A DNA stretch of 64,000 nt. It comes from Adiantum capillus-veneris. Taxonomy: Eukaryota; Streptophyta; Polypodiopsida; Polypodiales; Pteridaceae. Made by a program: the position numbers and the translations under genes. Under the pieces are notes generated by a model. The model was given only the letters and a program-made list of their open reading frames with translations. It had not been told where the DNA came from and did not search any database. Positions 59,495 through 64,000 of this stretch are shown here, one piece after another. The stretch lies in contig CM043968.1 in the NCBI GenBank assembly GCA_014529385.2, positions 5,248,501 through 5,312,500 of the forward strand. Direction: 5' to 3'. Position 1 is the first letter of the stretch; every line of letters starts with the position of its first letter.

Positions 59495-60170
59495 GGCATG
59501 TTGTTTCTTATCTAAAACAACAGGTATGAAAGAAGCTAACCAAGCATGGAAGCATATATCAGTCCACCTATGTCAGAAAACTTGAGTTTCAACAATGGAA
59601 AAATCTACATATGACAGTGAAGGACCAGGAACCAACAACTCACAATGCCAAGAGTGATGTGTGGCATTTTCTCGATGCACTATTTCAGACGTGTGACAAA
59701 GATGATTGGTCACAAAATAATCTCAACAAGTTTAAGGAGAACCTTTAGCTACCGAAGAAATCATTTAAGATAGCATGGACTGAAACTCACATTACTCATT
59801 ACATGGTATTGTTAAATCACTGTTTTAAATAAAAAGGTTAAGAGGATGTTTAAAATGCTTGACAACTTGTTTTATTTGTAGCACATCATTTTCAATCACT
59901 TACCATACTTCATTCAAAGGTATGGAAACCCAGGCATATGGAACACCCAAGGCTTGGAAAAGTCTCATTACATGGCCTAGAATGCATATTTCAGACACAC
60001 ACAACATGGTCGCTCTCGAGACAAGGAAAAAAGTTTAAGAAAGTTGTTCAATGGTTTTATCATAGAATCATTTATTGTCTGTAGCAAAAACATGTATTGG
60101 ACAATTCAACAACACAAGCAATTAGACATTTGCAACAAAGGAAAAGGAAATGAGCAGAGGCATTCAACAA
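59495..60170 (+). pseudogene. Element K, second part: transposase-like C-terminus
   Basis: It continues relic K after the copia insertion: YVRKLEFQQWKNLHMTVKD, SDVWHFLDALFQTCDKDDW, then FKIAWTETHITHYM (near 59770). After a gap the frame has HLPYFIQRYGNPGIWNTQGL, EKSHYMA, a TAG, and NAYFRHTQHGRSRDKEK (about 59890-60035). E-K-S-H-Y and A-Y-F-R-H-T-x-H-G resemble a conserved C-terminal signature I associate with uncharacterised transposon proteins. Removing J joins the two halves at compatible positions (KPSIGGVE then ACCFLSKTTG). Confidence 0.5.
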
Positions 60171-60264
60171 CTCAAGTGGGTGTGAAGGGCAAAGAAAGTG
60201 GAGAGAGGGAATGGAAACTCAAGTGGGTGTGAAGGGCAAAGAAAGTGGAGAGAGGGAATGGAAT
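60171..60264. repeat. Exact 47-bp tandem duplication
   Basis: The unit starting CTCAAGTGGGTGTGAAGGGC occurs at 60171-60217 and 60218-60264, identical except for the last base. It lies at the tail of relic K. Confidence 0.95.
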
Positions 60265-60432
60265 ATGCTAACCATAGGTGGACCAAGAGAATTTGATTTT
60301 AGGTCACAACATGTACAAGAGATGTCTAATGATTTGACAGATCCTGTATAAGTCACAACTGCCTCAACGTGATGATTGTTAAGGGATATCTTTTGGATGA
60401 CCCTTGTATTGGAGCATTCAATGTTTTCCATA

Positions 60433-61537
60433 ATGTAACGTCCCAAACCCGCCTATACCGAGATCAGGATGGGATCCTTGACAGGTCTCTAGGTCTGATA
60501 AAAATCAGAGTCTCTAAACAAGAAAAATCCAAGGAATAGACCTTTACCATTGACAATGGCTTGGGTCTATAGCCTTAGAAGCAGACCTAGTCCTGTCTCG
60601 CAGCGGAAACGGGACAATGTATTCAATACGGCCTACAAACAAATTCTTATTCGGGCCCTATAACTTCATTATTCAGATTATGGTTTCCTTAGCCAACGCT
60701 TTTTTCCCCCTAACATATGTGAGGGCACAGCCGCAGGTAGATTCCTCTTCCGATTCAAGAAGTTTTCTAAATGTTTTAGTGCGCACGGATGGATAGTTAC
60801 CTGACTAATCAGGTCCACCCGTCCATGATTGACAACCTTAGTCAATCCCCACTTACCACCCCGCACTCACACATGATTCTTTTGTTTTTTAATTACTATC
60901 ACATTGTTTTAACATTTAAAATAATGGTTTCTTTTAACTTTTCATCACAGTAATTCCTTCAATCAAATACATTGAAAAGCATTCTTTTAGCAAACAGACA
61001 TCTTTAAACTTAAGACAGGGTACTGTCAATCAAAACATTGTCCATAATAACCATGACCACTACTCTTCTTGTCTCAAGACCACCTAAGGGTGAAAAACGG
61101 CACCCATTCCTTATTCAAATCCGGAGTGGATAAACCCCCACCCAAGGTTCCGGGTGCCAATACACCAAACCAGTTGCCCATACAACCGGGCGGCTCCCCT
61201 AGGATAAAAACAGTATCCTAACTTATGTAGAAACATCAAGACATGACACGGAGTAGAAACTCATCGTTCATGGGGGTAACCGACTTATACGTGGCTAGAA
61301 AGCCAATCATTATTATCAAAATGTTCCAAGGAGTCGGAGGTTTCTTGAGACAAGCTGTCTTAAGGATGATCAAACATATCTTTCCTAATTCAACCAGTTT
61401 TAACCCAAACAATTCTTTCCTACATTATAAACAAATGCACGTTGGAAGTTACCTTCCGTTTTCAGCCAGTTTATCCTTCTTACGTATGCATTGCTAACTT
61501 ACAAAAGAACTTAAACTAATTAAAAACTTAATTGAAT
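60433..61537. other. LTR-like segment
   Basis: It begins TGTAACGTCCCAAACC on the plus strand, equivalent to an LTR ending GGGACGTTACA on the minus strand. The interior is G/C-mixed and non-coding. A gag-like N-terminus on the minus strand lies just to the right, so a minus-strand 3' LTR is the more consistent reading. The other LTR edge is undefined. Confidence 0.3.
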
Positions 61538-61712
61538 AATGGGAAACCCACCTGGGATTGATTGGCCATCTGTTGTTGTGCTGGCGCCCGAAGACTCTCC
61601 TCCGTAGGCCTACTACTAGACCCGGCTTCGTCGTCCTGCGACATTCTAGTTCATTTTGGAGCACGTCCTCATCATCAGATGTAGGATTTGCTCGGGTCCT
61701 TTTTAGTATCAT
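61538..61712 (-). pseudogene. Possible gypsy gag N-terminus
   Basis: One frame reads KRTRANPTSDDEDVLQNELE. Another starts with ATG at 61644 (MSQDDEAGSSSRPTEESLRA, PAQQQMANQSQ) and stops at 61538. Together they look like the acidic, serine-rich start of a chromovirus gag split by a frameshift. No capsid domain follows. A host exon ending at CAG/GTGGGT is a less likely alternative. Confidence 0.25.
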
Positions 61713-62129
61713 AACTTATTATCCTTATAAAAAGGACGTCTAATCATTAGGTAAATAGTTCAAAATCTAAACTTAACCTTTGTATTCAACCGTAACCCAT
61801 CCAAGGTTAAATATATAGTCTTAATTGGTAAATTCTTGACCTAGTAATTTCTTATTTGTCTATATAAGCATGATAACTTCTTCCACCGCTTCCCTAAGGA
61901 TTTTCTAAGCTCTCCTAACTTTCTTATAATTTTCTATATCTTTTTCCTAATTTTTCTATCAACTTTTAAGCTAATACTTTACTTATTTTGGGCTTAATAT
62001 TTATTGTATTTAATTTCTCTTAAAGATTTCATTTCCTTAACTTGATATCATAGGTTTGCACTTACTATAATTTTTCTAAAAACTTTTAACCACAAAGTCT
62101 ATTTATTTTAATTAATCATTTGCTCAAAA
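61713..62129. other. AT-rich transition to the satellite
   Basis: No gene. A TATATAAG occurs near 61860. Weak resemblance to the satellite begins within this stretch. Confidence 0.3.
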
Positions 62130-64000
62130 TAAGACTTTTGGTCAATTATGATTTACTAACCTCACCAATTAACTATGGTATAATTACCACAAGTAGATAA
62201 GGATATTTTTGACCTCTGGTAATTATCTTATTATTTTCCAACTTAGTTATATAATTTCCATCTTCAAGTTTCAACTAAAAATAGTGTAATTTGACTTAGA
62301 TAAATATCTATACTACTTTTCTAACCTTAACATAATTATCGCGGACTCTTTACCCTATAATATAGCTGTGATAAATAGCATGTAATCATATATCATGATT
62401 TACTAATTTCCCTCTTTAATTTTTAGCTAAAAATAGTGTAATTTGACTTAGATAAATATATATGCTACTTTTCTAACCTTGGCATAATTATCACGGCCTC
62501 TTTACCCTATAATATAGCTCTGATAAATAGCATATAATCATATAACATGATTTACTAATTTCCCTTTTTAGTTTTTAGCTAAAAATAGTGTAATTTGACT
62601 TAGATAAATATCTATACTACTTTTCTAACCTTGTCATAATTATCACGGCCTCTTTACCCTATAATATAGCTCTGTTAAATAGGATGTAATCATATAGCAT
62701 GATTTACTAATTTCCCTCTTTAGTTTTTAAAAAATAGTGTAATTTGACTTAGATAAATATCTATACTACTTTTCTAACCTTGGTATAATTATCATGACCT
62801 CTTTACCCTATAATATAGCTCTGATAAATAGGATGTAATCATATAGCATGATTTACTAATTTCCCTCTTTAGTTTTTAGCTAAAAATAGAGTAATTTGAC
62901 TTAGATAAATATCTATACTACTTTTCTAACCTTGACATAATTATCACGGTCTCTTTACCCTATAATATAGCTCTGAAAAATAGGATGTAATCATATAGCA
63001 TGATTTACTAATTTCCCTCTTTAGTTTACCCCTAAAAATAGAGTAATTTGACTTAGATAAATATCTATACTACTTTTCTAACCTTGACATAATTATCACG
63101 GCCTCTTTACCCTATAATATAGCTCTAATAAATAGGATGTAATCATATAGCATGATTTACTAATTTCCCTCTTTAGTTTACCCCTACAAATAGCGTAATT
63201 CCACTAAAATAATTAGTTAAACTAATTATCTGAGATTAGCAAAATTATCACAGGTTATCTATCATCTATTAAACCTCTAAAAAATTAACTCAATTCAATT
63301 TGAATCTATTTACTAGTTTTCCTTATTTAAATTGCTCACAAAACAGAGTAATTCTGCCTAATTAATTAGCTACATTAATTATCTGAGCTTCTCCTAATTA
63401 TCACGGATTGTTTAACACCTAATTAACTGCTGAAAAATATATCACAGCAATTGAAATCAATTTACTAATTTCTCAAAACACAGAGTAATTCTGTCTAATT
63501 AATTAGCTAGATTCATTATTTGAGCTTCTCTTAATTATCATGGGTTCTTTAATACCTAATTAACCACTGATAAATATATCACAGCAATTGAAATCAATTT
63601 ACTAATTTCCTCCATTTAAATTTCTCAAAAAACAGAGTAATTCTGCCTACGTAATTAGCTAGATTAATTATCTGAGATTCTCCTAATTATCACGGGTTCC
63701 TTACCACCTAATTAACCATTGATAAATATATCAAAGTAATTGAATTCAATTTACTAATTTCCCCTATTTAAATTTCTCAAAAAATAGAGCATTTCTGCTA
63801 AAGAAATTAGCTAGATTGATTTTCTGAGCTTATCCTAATTATCACAGATTCCCTTACACCTAATTAACCCCTAATAATTATATCATATCATTTGAAATCT
63901 ATTTACTAATTTCACCTATTTAAATTGTTCAAAAAATAGGGTATTTCAGCTAACTTAATTATCTAGATTAATTTTCTGAGCTTCTCCTAATTATCACAGG
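62130..64000. repeat. Satellite array L, 152-bp monomer, about 12 copies
   Basis: The anchor GTAATTTGACTTAGA or its variants falls at about 62286, 62438, 62590, 62739, 62891, 63043, 63195, 63348, 63485, 63637, 63789 and 63941. Spacing is 152 in nearly all cases (exceptions 149, 153, 137). The left six copies are nearly uniform; the right six form a second variant type (GTAATTCTGCCTAATTA). AATTATCAC(A/G)G is kept in almost every unit. The array runs off the right edge. Confidence 0.95.

Noticed and set aside
61538-61644. Host gene first exon with splice donor CAG/GTGGGT
   Set aside because: It is only 34 codons, adjacent to a gag-like acidic frame and an LTR-like edge, with no second exon recognised.
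62130-64000. CRISPR-like array
   Set aside because: Whole 152-bp units are repeated without unique spacers. This is a satellite.

Overview
This window looks like repeat-dominated nuclear DNA from a land plant with a large genome. I found no intact host gene, rRNA, tRNA or CRISPR array. The evidence is plant-type Ty3/gypsy and Ty1/copia retrotransposons with tRNA-Asp-type and tRNA-iMet-type primer sites, a plant-type LINE, decayed transposase-like genes, and many long (GA)n tracts. The family mix suggests a seed-free vascular plant or a bryophyte (fern, lycophyte or moss) rather than a flowering plant. That is an inference, not a proof.

Layout, left to right. (A) 1-9310, minus strand: a nearly complete but nonsense-riddled Ty3/gypsy Tat/Athila-like gag-pro-RT-RNase H-integrase unit. 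It has two zinc-binding modules before the integrase core and an extra retropepsin-like frame after integrase. (B) 9336-16049, minus strand: two direct repeats of about 2.3-2.4 kb, each with a poly-G run, a (CT)n tract and a palindrome, enclosing a gag-only internal region. This is a non-autonomous LTR-gag-LTR element abutting A. (C) 16974-18038, minus strand: a broken transposase-like gene. (D) about 18.5-25.3 kb, minus strand: a chromovirus with protease, RT, RNase H, integrase and chromodomain remnant, lacking gag. Its 3' LTR starts at 21935. (E) 25342-about 29600, plus strand: an LTR-element remnant with an unrecognised frame of about 1,100 codons, a polypurine tract and a 3' LTR. (30.1-33.1 kb) microsatellites and small tandem duplications. 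(F) 33161-34500, plus strand: a gypsy gag relic cut off at its zinc knuckle by (G) 34501-about 41125, which has a 5' LTR, a tRNA-Asp primer site, a long leader and an unrecognised frame of about 780 codons. (H) about 41.1-50.6 kb, plus strand: a LINE (ORF1 tail, endonuclease, RT, zinc-binding domain) split by (I) 44112-46577, a minus-strand copia-like element. (50.9-52.9 kb) a cluster of compound microsatellites. (K) 54072-60170, plus strand: a second transposase-like relic, split by (J) 55824-59490, a minus-strand copia element with an internal deletion and a one-mismatch target-site duplication. (60.4-61.7 kb) an LTR-like edge and a possible gag N-terminus. (L) about 62130-64000: an AT-rich satellite with a regular 152-bp period that runs off the right edge.

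The genes do not work together as a host pathway. The window is a record of nested insertions, with J in K, I in H, G in F, and A/B and D/E side by side, followed by decay. The items most worth following are the post-integrase protease-like frame of A, the unknown frames of E and G, the two transposase-like families C and K, the gag-only element B with its poly-G/palindrome modules, and the 152-bp satellite. All boundaries were read by eye; no alignment or database search was run.
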